64,000 nt of DNA from Platycnemis pennipes (Eukaryota; Arthropoda; Insecta; Odonata; Platycnemididae), in the NCBI GenBank assembly GCA_933228895.1, contig OW121847.1:128506350-128570349 (forward strand). The letters are read 5' to 3'. The position numbers and the translations under genes are program-made. Below the pieces are notes generated by a model that did no database searches, was not told the DNA's origin, and saw only the letters and a program-made list of their open reading frames with translations. This document shows, one piece after another, positions 25,201 through 37,200 of the stretch (position 1 is its first letter; each line of letters starts with the position of its first letter).

Positions 25201-28200
25201 TCATTTACTTGTGTAGATGGTTGTTCTAGATCTGGAAGATTTGGTGTTATTTTCAGATAAGTGGTGGTTGATTTTCATAGTTACCCTGATTCCCCTTTTT
25301 GTGGTGGAAAAACCTTTGCATACTTTTTATATACAAGCGTTAAACATAAAAAGTAGTCTGAAAACTTGCTTTTTAGAACAGTGTGAAATTATTTCTCTCA
25401 CATTTCCCCTGTTCCGCTACCATTGAAATAGTACAAATGGGTTACTTAGTGCACCTGAATAATATCCATCTAAGGTAGTAGAATCTATGGACATAGAGAT
25501 GCATAATCCAAAATATGTAGATGTGTGTGCATTAAAGAATGAATCCTTGTCTAACGAGGCTAAAATTGTCTTTACATTTGTACTCGTTCCATACGATCCC
25601 ATCAGAGGGAAACCTAGATATGTTGAAATGAATAACTTGTAAATTAGACATTCCAGAGGTGGATATTTAGGTAAGGGTAGAGTGGTGCAAGGTTTAATAA
25701 AATGAATGAGAGGAATCATTGAAGCCTCCATGAGAATGAGGAATATATGAATGTAATAGAGGCAAAAGTATGAATGTATTTGAATGAGGCAACAGACCTT
25801 GACAGGTGGATGAAGAAAATGAAGTTCATATAAAAGAAGATAAGATGGGGCCAGGAATAGTACAGATTGAGAAAGCATCAAATTGAATGAAAAAGAGGAG
25901 CAGTAGGAAAGATAAGATTCTTCTGGAATTGTTAAATAGTCTTGGAAAAACTGAAGACAAAGACTCAACAGCTTCATAGAATCAGTCAAATTTCAAGTAA
26001 TGAGTTGACTATCCAGTGGAAGTCTGGCTGGAATATTTCATAAATGTTGATCCTTATCTCTAATAGGAGGAATTCAGGTGTCTGCCGGAACTATAACTTG
26101 AGAGGTTTTAAAGTAAAAATCTATTCACTCTAACGCAGTATGGGTTCAACCATGGAAAGCGCACTACAAAAATTGCCTAGTATGTGGTTAAAAGGATCGC
26201 TAATACATTTGATAATAAAATCTTCCTCCCCCTGACTTTTCTTCTGCTTTTCATTGTGTATATCATGCAATCCTCACAAAAATAGCAGTTCTATAGCCGT
26301 TTTGGTGGTAACTTAACACGTTCGCTGCGGCGTGACCCACCGGTGGGTCACGCTAATCCTTCTAGCGCCGCGGCCTTTTAATTCTTTGAATTGTCTCAAC
26401 TTGCGAGGAGTATTGTGAGAGTAGGAATCGAGATCTTCTCGAGTGACTTCACCCAGAGGTTAGTCACAGTTCAAATAACATACTGCTATGTGTCACTTAG
26501 TGTGACCCACCGGTGGGTCACGCCGCCCCTCCTGAAACTTTTTTCAGCGTGAGCGGTGTGACCCACCGGTGGGTCACGAACAAATGTACATATTAGCGTA
26601 ATATATCCAAAATACGTTTATTTTTTGCTTTCTTTTTGTTTTTTTTCATGTTTATGCGATTTTTATACATAAGGATGAACAATACTCGATATAGTAAAAC
26701 ATATCAACTTATTAAAAATAATGAAAATGTTTAGGACAATTTTTTCTCCTCAACCTCTTGGCTGTCCGTCAGTTGCTCGAAACTAAACAGCCCGAACTGC
26801 ACTCGCCACGCTGTGTGAGAGATTGAGACTCTCTCTTCCCTTCCTTCCCCCCCCCCCCCCCCTCTACGAATGGGCAATTGGGAAAGGGTCGCGTAGCGTT
26901 CTTGAGCCAATCCCTCAGTGGTGGATGAGTGACCGTGCCCTTGCCGGGTGAACGTCTTCCGAAATGCAGAGACACTACTTTTTTCTGAGTGAGACAAACC
27001 ACTATGTACTCTTTTCAAAGGTTCCCCCTTCCCTTTTCTCAGAGTGTGAGCAAGACTGGGGAATCGGTACGCACGGACGGGCGTCTACGTCTCACAGACG
27101 GGCGCGAACAAGGGCAGGTGCAATAAACAGAGACGGGTGGGAGTCTCCTGGGTTTTCCGAACGTCAGCAATTCTTTACCACATGCATTGTATTCTTGGCC
27201 CTCTCTTCCCCCATCCCAACCCAGGGTCTAGCTGATAGCGTGCCCCACGTGGCCGGGGGAGGGGTGGGCTGGGGGCGAAGCTGGGAGTAGCCTCCCCCAG
27301 CCTTCCTCTAATCTCAGGAAACAGCTGAATATTGCTGCTTCAACCACCATCCCTCGGCAGTGGCCAGAAGCTCGGAAGGACTGTGACCCACCGGTGGGTC
27401 ACACCGCCCATGCAAAAGGCTGAGTGTGACCCACCGGTGGGTCACGCCGCGCTGTGAGGAGTAGGGCTTTAAACAGCTCCGCAGTGAACGTGTTAAATTC
27501 CGTTCTTGCTATATGAGTGGTGAGAAAGACAGTGAATACCGAACAAAGAATTTGTTACTGTGTCAAATATGGTGTCCCCAGGACTTCGTGCTTGGACTTC
27601 TCCTTTTTCTCATAATGGTTAATTATTGACTGCAAATATATCTGTCGGTTACGTCTTGTACGTAGATGAAACTGCTTTCCTAAACAGCATTGCCAACCAT
27701 TGTGAAGAAAAACACTTCACTTTCTACTACATTCTCACAAGTTAATGACTGGTTTGCAGCTGATATTCTAAGTATGAATCCCTGTAAAACATAGTCCCTT
27801 GTCTGTAGTCTCAAGGGGAAGAATAGGGGAAGAGCGATTTGGTTGTAGAAAAGGTAGAGCAGCCCATGATGCCAGAGCATTCATGTGAACATTAGATATC
27901 TATTAACAATATCGAGTACAAATAGGACCTTTTCGCTTGTTTCAATGACTTTGAAAATATTTATAATGTAGTATATTGGTTTAACAGGGTGTCTACCAGT
28001 CGGGAAAAGTCGGGAATCCGGGAAAAGGTCAGGAATTTATTAACGTCAGGAAAAAATCTGGAAAAGGTCGGGAATTCGCTGAAAAATAATAAAACATTGG
28101 GAAAAATGGTTGCGTGCAAATTGTCAGGATAAAAATTGGAACGGCAGACATAGCATTACGAAATGAGATATTATTTCCCTTTTTCTTTATTTGTCATTAT

Positions 28201-31200
28201 CAAAGTGGTGTTATTTTAAACCTCTCCAGTATTTGTGAGTTCTTGACTTTCATCGTTCGATTGCACTAGACATAGGCACCGTTACCTGCATGCCGCCGCG
28301 TAACAAATCGGCTCGGTCGGTTGCAGGTTGAAGATCGTGTATTTCCCTCCTGCCAATGAATGCTATTTCGAAAGAATGACCTTGACCGTGGTTATTACAA
28401 CGCTCTAAAAGATTCAGGCGATCCATAGATCGTACTCTAGTATGATTGTGACATTTTGCGTTTTGCCATGCCTCTGGGGGGTAACTCGATTAAATTCCAC
28501 TAGAAATATTATACTTAAACCATCGCGTTCTAAGTTTCTATGCTGCACATCATCATAAACAGGTGGGATTAATTAGCTTTACTGTGGAATTGGAATGTTT
28601 TCTCTTTCTCTCATCCATTCAGTAAAGCTTACCGTTTGCCATTTTGTTATTAGCATTTCCCATTGAATTGTGTTGCTTCTATACGCAATCATAACGTCTT
28701 CGTGAAAGAACAGAGATCAGCCCGTGGAAAGTAAAAACATTATATTACGTTCTGGTGTTTACCCGGCAGATTAGATGAGTGTAAGTTTCTCGGGTCTTTC
28801 ACCGGGTCAAAGGCTCCATCTCTGCCGACGTTTCCGAAAATGACACGTTTTCCGAAACGTAGGCAGAGATGGAGTCTTTGACCCGGTGGAAGACCTGAGA
28901 AACTTTAACTTATTATATTACGTTGTCGCCGACGATGCCATACGTGCCGCCGTCCATGAATATATCGTTGGCTCCTGAATGATATACTGAAGAACTCGCC
29001 ATTTGCCAGCTAGTGTGGTGGAATGTCTTTGTTATTCAACTGCTGGTGAACTCGCTAGCTCAAAAGCCGCTGGAAAGTCTAGCTCATCCTCGGCATGTGC
29101 GAGTTTGCAACAAAATCGTTCGTTTTTACTGGAGAACTCGGCATTCACCAGCTCGAGTTGAGTTGGTTCGTCAGTCTTTGAGTTGGTGTGCTCAAGAGGT
29201 GCCTTTGGTTGGATAGGCGACGGACATCATTTCATTCAAAGGCTCCTTTCACACGGGACGGCGCGAACCCGACCGCCATGTACGGCACAGTGGTGCAGGA
29301 TCCCTATTACTTGGTATTTATGAGTCTGGAAAAACTTTCTATATAGGGTTTTTGTGCATATACTTTGGATGCACCAATTGACGAATTCAAAACCATCTTA
29401 AGTAAGGACATATCGCTGTTGCTACTCCTCTAGTAGATAAGAAAAAATGTTGCACTGTTAACAAATGCATCATTTGAAAAGGAGCAGGGTCACCTTCAAT
29501 TCTCTCTAATATAACGTGTATTGCCCCAATTCTTGTTCTGAAAAATAGGTTTTGTAACTGAAGGTGAGTGTTATTTAACTGTTTATTAAAAAATTGCAAA
29601 TATAATTCGCAAAATTATTTTTTTTCATAATTTATTGTTCAAAAATAAAGAAAAATTTTTTGAAAATTCACTTTTATATTTTTGCCAAAAAATTAATTTG
29701 TGAAAATATTAACATCAAATTCATGTTCAGAGATCACGATAACTTTTGTGCTATAATTTTTAATGAAACGAGAATTTTGAGTTTGTGTAAATCCAAGTAA
29801 TAAAAATATTGCAAATACTTTTGTGAAAAAGGTAATTAGCAAAAATATGAACATCAAATTATCATTCAGGGACTGAGTCAACGTGTATTTGTTCACATTA
29901 ATCGTGATGTTTTTAAATAAGATTTAATTTAAGTAAAAAAATTGCAAAACTTTTTGTGAAAAAATTAGTTTCCAAAAGTTTTAAATCTAAATTCATATTC
30001 CGCGACCTCTAAAACCTCTATAGACCAAATTTCATATAAATTGAACATTTTTTAATCCAAAATACCAATTATTAGGGATCCTGCACTGCTGTATGGCGTG
30101 CCGCTGTGCATTCCTCAAAAACAGCTGTGAATGTCACGCTACAGTCCATTTGAGTATACAGCGTTTTAATTTCTAGTAGGAGTTTAATCATGAATGAAGT
30201 AGATAAGGTACTGTGCTTGTACTTATAATAATGTGGATATAATAAGATGCCCAATTCCAAGTGAAAAATTAGACAGGACTGGGCATTGAACTATTGACCT
30301 TCACGTTGACACATCAAGAAGTTAGCCTTTTTGGTCTGGAATTTTAAATTTTTTGTCTTGAAAAGTCTTTAAAAAGTCTTGAATTTCTTTTTCATGTATT
30401 AGTAGACACCATGTTTAATCTAATAAAAGTACCGAGGAATCTAGGAGTAGACTGGAGAGACTAGATCTTATTAGGAACCTATATATGGAGCAAGGGGCTC
30501 ATGCAAGGATAGTATTTAGGAAATATTGATGGCCAAGAATAGATTGGGGAGATTGAAAGGGTTACCCATTATTCCCCTTTATTATTCAATGTCTGTGTGG
30601 AGGAAATGGTTAAAGAGGCATGAAAGGAACTTGATAATAATAATACATTTATTTACCTGTAGATCAAGGTACACACCAAGGGGTAGATGTACAAATAAAA
30701 GGCACATCAAAGAAATAGGACAAATAAATAAGAAAATTCTATACAATTTAGGAAAAACATAAACGTATACAAAAAAATCATTCCAATCATATGTGTGAAT
30801 GCAGTGGAAGCGCGGTATAACGAGTGCTCTCAGTGGCTGGGAAATCACTCGCTATAGCGAGCGTTTGTTATATCTGAAGGTGATGTATTAAGCCTCTCAA
30901 TTCCCACAGTTGTTCTTACTTTTGGTTTTTCTTTCGTCACCATGCTATTAGAAACAGAAGGGCCGTTTTTGTGCACTATTGCATATTTATTATTTATTTT
31001 GCGAATTAAATCTTCCAAATCAATTATTTATGCTTTGCTGAAGTATTCGAGTTTTAACCAGTGCATCCATTGGTTAGGAAAGTTGCCATAATCATTGGCA
31101 GAAATCAGCATTTTTCGGCTGTCGAAAATATTTCTTGCATAATTACCTCTTCCAAGCCATTCCTAAAATTCACATTCAGTTATCTCACGAACATTAGTTG

Positions 31201-34200
31201 CAGCGAGTATTTGTTTACACAAGCAAAGTCCTCCGTCGGTTGCGATGCTCATCGTGTGCTGTACTAGTGCTGCCATCTGGAGGATCTACAGAGAATGGAG
31301 GTAACTACCGTGAAATACTATTGCCGAGAATTATCGATGGATTCACTCAAAATTGTATAAATCCGTGAAGTCAGGAATCATAAAATAAAAACTTGTTGAA
31401 CGGGATAAATGTCAATTTAACACATCACATCGGCCCCAGCAATATTTACGAAAACATTGAAAAATGTGCATAAATTAGCAAATGTACCAGAATGCATTAG
31501 TAGGTATTCCCATTACTTTTGCTAACAAGAAAAATAATAGAAACCAGGATTAATTGTAAAATTTTAAGGATATAAATAATTCTTTGGCAACAGAAAACTT
31601 TGGCAACTTCGTCGCGATGATAAAAATCATAACAAAACAAGCCTTGGACCTTTAGTATCACCCATACTCATGCTTCACATTAACAGCACAGTGCTTTGAA
31701 TTTCTATTCCAGGCTGAAAAATCATTCAAGCATCGTCTGCTTTAGTCTACTGGCAGTTGCCGAAAGCCCAGACCCTTCCATTTCACTAAATTTGCTAAAG
31801 TCATCAGCAGAAGCATCACTGGCCCAGTAAAGGGCGAGTATTTTTCTAAGAGCCTGCTGTGCTTTAGCTCTTGTCAGCATAGGCACTTTTCTTCTTCCGA
31901 AAGAGAACTAATTTTATCGTCAACTTCATTTCCCTCCGAGTTAATTAACTCCTCGCCCGACAACTACTCCTGCAATGGCAGACAAAGGCTGAACCCCACC
32001 CCTTACCAACAACACCGCTCTCTGCTGTCATGTGATTGACTAGATACTTTTCCGCTTGTCCATCTTCCGCCCACTCCGCTCCTTTGCCTCTGTTTGAACT
32101 TGGATTAACAAAAGAACAACTAAAAAGTGCGAGCGTGCACGCAAGGTACGCCAGGGCCGGCCGTTAATCGTCAGTGCGTGGACTTGATTAGATTTTAGAG
32201 ATGGAACAATTATTGTATTCTAAGTTGTAGTTGAAAAATAATGCTACTAAAAATAAATACCATGCGTTAATTCGTACTTTGCAGTGCATCACCCTCAAGA
32301 AATATCGCTCGTAATACCAAGCATATATACCGTGGCAGGAGCTTCTTGGCCTCGCTATATCCGTTTTCTTTCACACGTTAATCATGGGCCTTTTGATAGT
32401 ACATTGCCAAGCACTCGTTATTGCAAGATTCTCGCTATATGTCGTACTCACTATAATGGACTTCTACTGTATGAATGAAGGTATCAAGGAGCCAAACTAT
32501 ACTAAGAATGAGTACTAAGGAACTCATTCATTGAGTAGTACAATTTTTTAAGAAGAAGAATTCTTAAATTAATTTTAAATTTTTTAAGTGACAGCTTGTT
32601 TTTCACATATGGAAGTTTGTTAAAAAGATGAAGATCCATGTTTGATGGTCCCATTGTCAATTGTCTTTATTGTAACATAGGGTATGTGAATGTCACAATG
32701 CCTCATGGTGAAGTGATGGTGAACAATTGTATTGAGGTTAAAATATGACAAGTTACCTTTGACATATAGTGCAGCAAACATAATGAACAAAAAGGGCAAG
32801 ATTTTAAGATGTCTAAACAGTGGGCTGATCAGGCCTTTACACCTAAGGTCAAGCGTATTGCTCGTGCTATCGGGAGACACCATCACACACTGAGCAAAAG
32901 AGTGCTGCTTATTCTTAAGCAGCATGAAGTGGATATAGTGTGGGCACTTATAATGGTGAAGAATAAGTTGGTCAAGTGGATCAATGCCAAGAAGAAGAAC
33001 TCCACCTTCTCCTTACAGCTGTCCTATCTCTTCTGACCTTCTCCATCTGTTTTCCAAACACCACGATCTGTCCCGGAGGTGGAACGTTTCTGGTAGGACA
33101 TCTACAAGGCCACAAAGCTATTCAACGAAGGTACTCCAGCCATAGCCTACTTTAAAGAGTTTTGTGACCGCCACCTAGCAGATATGGATGGTCTCATCTC
33201 AGTCAAGGAAAGTGATGTGAAGAAGGCCTTCTCTGGCAAGAATAACTTGTTTGCTCCAGGAGTAGACACAGTGAATTACTTCTGGTGGAAAAAGTTCACT
33301 TCCATGCACAAACACCTCACTAGAACCTTCTCATCCTTCCTGTCAGGATTGGAACCAATGGGGGCGTTTACTCGGAACCGAAATCGCAATTTTGTACACA
33401 AAATCGTTAGATGGAAACGAAAAAAGAATTTTAGTGAAAAAATTAATCTTATAACCACAACCATTCACTCATAAATCCAAAATTAAAATAAGCAAAAGGT
33501 GACGCCCACCGAAAAAGCTGCTGTGGTAACAGTGACGTCATTTTCCTCCCGTCCTTGACTGCTTTTCGTGGAAGCGAAGGGAGTGGAGGGGGATATTCAG
33601 AAGGTCTGCTCGCACAGATGCTGTCGCAACTGTCCTATTGACAGAGTCAGCTGTGTCCCCCCCATTGCGATAAGACAAAGTAGCTTCGCGGGCTCAGTTG
33701 TGATTGGACGAAGTCATTATACGTCAGAGGTTGCACCACGCCCACTTTTCCGAAAGGGTTAAAAACATCAGTTTTTCGCCGTTTATAACTCGATAAATAA
33801 TTGACAGATCAAAAAACGGAAAAATACAGGTCTTTTTATTTTACAAACTCTATCAGATTCGGCAATAAAAAAATTATGGTAAACGACCCCATTCCATCCT
33901 GGCTTACTGAGGGGCAAATGGTTTTAATACTGAAAAAGGGAGACTTGTCCAATCCAAAAAACTACCACCCTTTAACCCACCTCAACCCTGTTTATTGGGC
34001 ATTCACTTTCATCCTGACCTTATCCTCCAGCACGTACAACCAGTGTGGGAGGAAGTGTACGAGCAGAGGGGCTCAAAGTACAAGCGGAAGGCCATACTAG
34101 AGTACAGCTCAAAGAAAGGCATCGTGGGATGCAAGGACAACCTGCTCATTGATAGGTGTGTGAGCCAGGACGCTTGTCAATACAAGCATTACCTATCCAT

Positions 34201-37200
34201 GTATCAATGGTCTGGATGGACTACAGAAAGGCTTTCCATACCGCTGTGGAAGACATGCTTTGCCATACCATCTGGCAAGAAGACTGTCTACAGAGATTTG
34301 GTAATTTGCTCTTGTGGCATTTTTCAAGGCCTTAGCCCCCTCCAGAGAAGCAAGGAAACAATTGAAGCTTGATGCCTTCTTCGCTAGGGAAACTACATCG
34401 ATGGCAGAGAATGCATCATCCTCGATGCTGGAATGAAAGTCTTTATACCTTTGCTTTTAACCACTGTCCTTTCTCTTTTAATAATGAAAATGACTCTTTA
34501 AGGACTTTTTAATTCTTTTTTGAAAGATTTGATATGGAAATTTATGCATTGGAATGTAACTTCATTTATTGCATAGATGCAACAGTATTTCATCCTGATG
34601 CTAGGTTAGACTCTAAATTATATGTTTTGCTGCATATTTATCATAATAAGGCTATTCACCTACTCTGCATTTCAGATCATCATGGTGTCTATGAGAAATG
34701 AGCTAATTACAAATGGGATGATCTATCTGGAAAAATGTTTTAGATAAATACTGGTAAAAATTATTAAAATCTAATGCCTCTAATAATAAATATTTTATGG
34801 ATTTTAATATGCTCTCATTCATGATCTGCTTCCATTGTTCAAGCTCAATAAATAAAGAATTGCATTTTCGCCATTGCTTCTTGTTGAAATAATGAATAAT
34901 CCAATAGATTATGGCAGTTATCAAGTTGTTAAAAATCTATAATACTTTATTTCAAAGTATAAGTCATTGTGATTAATGGCTTGAGACTTAGTAGAAGTTC
35001 AACTAACACCTCTTAATGACATACATTTTAAACATACTTTAAATACCACTCTCATGTTTCAGTTGTTATTAGATACTTTCACTGGCATTTTGTTCTGTTC
35101 GATCAGTAGCAAAGTACATACAGTAGAAGCCCGGTATAGTGAGTACGGCTTATTGCGAGAATTGCGTTATAGCGAGTGATTGTCTTTGTACCGCCAAAAA
35201 GCCTATGTTTTACATGTAAAATAAAGCGGATATAGCAAGGCCAAAAAGTTCCTTCCACGGTATACGCTCGGTATTACGACAGATATCTCTCAAGGGCGAT
35301 ACACTGCCTAGCAAAAATAAACTATTGTATTTTGTATTATCTGCGAATTAAACTAAAAATACAAGATGTGTGCCATATCTACAACACCTAAAGCCAATTA
35401 TGTCCAAACATTAGCGATTTACAACCTTCAGTACGCACTGAGCGCTCCCATTTTACGTTCTTCTTTTGTTAGGCCCAGTCATCAGTGGGAGGGGAGTGGG
35501 CCGACGACCAGCAAGATGAGAGTAGGAGAGGGAATTAGGTCTAGGCATGGGCGATATTGATAATCGGGGCACGATAAGATATCGGGGTATGATAAATATC
35601 ACGATAAAATAACATGATATCGCGTCCCGATAAAATATCACGATATCGCGCCCCAAATAATATCACGGTATATCATCACGATAAATATCGCGATAAAAGA
35701 TCGTGATATTGCGCTCGTTCAAATGTAGCGTAATCGCGCCCGATGAATTATCATGATATTGCACCGGTTAATCGTGTCGGAAAAAGACAACCATTGAGTT
35801 GGCCTTCGCTTAAGCTGGAGCAAGTACGTTTGAAACTTACTATTCTGCTATCTGCTAATTGAAATTCTCAGCAGTCCTCTCACACTCTCTCTTTCAATTT
35901 CAGTGGTCTGATAGTTGACGTACCTGTGTGGACAGATAGGTGACGTACTTGCTCCAGCTTAAGTGAAGGCCAACCCAACGGCTGTCTTTTTCCGACACGA
36001 TAAACCGGTGCAATATCACGATAATTCATCGGGCGCAATTACGCGATATTTGAACGAGCGCAATATCACTTTCTTTTATCGTGATATTTATCGTGATAAT
36101 ATATCGTGATGTTTTATCCGGGCGTAATATTGTGATATTTTATCGGGACACGATATCATGGTATTTTGTCACGATATTTATCGTGATCGCGATATTTATC
36201 GTTTCCCGATATCTTATCGTGCCCCGATATTTTATCGGGTGATAAGATGATATTTATCGAGCAACGATATATCGTCAATTTTAAAAACTCAAAATCAACT
36301 GATGGACGTACCGGTTAACATTAGAAAACTCAACAAAGCTGATATTATCGTCATGACATATTCGCCAAATTATCCAAAAAATTCCACAGTATACCTAATA
36401 TTTTAATTCCGATTAGTTACGCTGTCTTTAACGCTTTATTCGGCGATCGAAAAATAGAAGAACTGGAAGAAAAACTCCAAAAGTAGGGGAATTAATGTTT
36501 TATGTAATGAAAAATGTCCTGTTTCTTTCATGATATATGTTGATATTCTAGCAGATTGTGCCTGAAATTACTTTTTTGCTGTTTACCTTCATCAAATACC
36601 ATGGAAACAAAAGAAAAACTGTAAATACGAACGACTATGAGAATTAGGTGGGTTTAATCAACACCTTCGGATATAACGAGCGCTCGATTTAGCGAGTGAT
36701 TTCCGAGGGATTATGAGCAAATGTTATACTGGGATTCCACTAAATATATGTACATTTACATAATATCTTGATACCTATATTTAATTCTTTAAATTGATAA
36801 TTTTGCAGTTTAAGGTTTGGGAAGAAGAAATCTCAGTTTCCAGTGGCTCAAACTGCTCCAGATGCTCAAAATTCTTCATTGGATACATCTCCCTCTTCTC
36901 ATACTCTATCATCCCAGGAACTGTTAACTCATGTGAGAAGTAAGGAGAGTCTTCTTGATTACTTCAGGTAACTATAATGAATTTATATAATTATATCATA
37001 AAGAGTTACCCAGCATCACCTTGACATGATTAGGCATTTGAATAGTGTATGTTCTCATGATTGATTCCCATTTTAATGTACTCTATTACCTCCAGCATAT
37101 TAAATTTTAAAATTGCTTTAACATTTTCAATATGTTGGAAAATTTCTTGATATCTCCATTTGGCAGATTAGTTTTTCTAAGAAAAACGGTCACTTTTTTA

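Larger units (their letters stand above)
26327..27492. mobile_element. TTAA-flanked (piggyBac-type) element with five 20-bp palindromes
   Basis: A 1166-bp element with ends CACGTTCGCTGCGG and CCGCAGTGAACGTG, 13/14 inverted repeats. TTAA stands immediately outside both ends (26323-26326, 27493-27496), the piggyBac target duplication. It contains five exact copies of GTGACCCACCGGTGGGTCAC: three within 250 bp of the left end and two within 110 bp of the right end. The middle (26730-27300) is GC-rich with a C-run at about 26849-26862. No transposase frame is seen, so it is non-autonomous. Confidence 0.88.
26080..27815 (+). pseudogene. LINE RT relic split by a TTAA element
   Basis: At 26135-26230 the + strand reads [14 protein letters not shown] then [10 protein letters not shown], an RT finger region. 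After the TTAA-flanked insertion (26327-27492) it resumes with a GVPQ-S-LG-like block (about 27570-27620), an altered palm YVDET (near 27660) and [13 protein letters not shown]. Frameshifts and stops are frequent. The two parts are in collinear order. Confidence 0.62.
27816..30640 (+). pseudogene. second LINE RT relic, split by a 2.4-kb element
   Basis: At 27830-27975 the + strand reads [15 protein letters not shown] and a decayed [11 protein letters not shown], the RT finger and palm entry. It is interrupted at 27985 and resumes at 30414 with NLGVDWRD, then [14 protein letters not shown] (about 30575-30620), an RT segment typical of arthropod LINEs. The reading resumes in register once the element and one TTTAA are discounted. 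Confidence 0.65.

Noticed and set aside
25417..25989. 190-codon minus-strand frame, hydrophobic
   Set aside because: No recognisable family, no splice context. It lies in AT-rich intron whose A-rich + strand naturally gives Leu/Phe/Tyr-rich antisense frames.
26964..27290. Frames in the GC-rich centre of the TTAA element (both strands)
   Set aside because: Composition driven; no transposase or other domain motif.
26332..27445. Palindromes as restriction or phage-type operators
   Set aside because: The context is a eukaryotic TTAA element within an intron; no prokaryotic gene is present.
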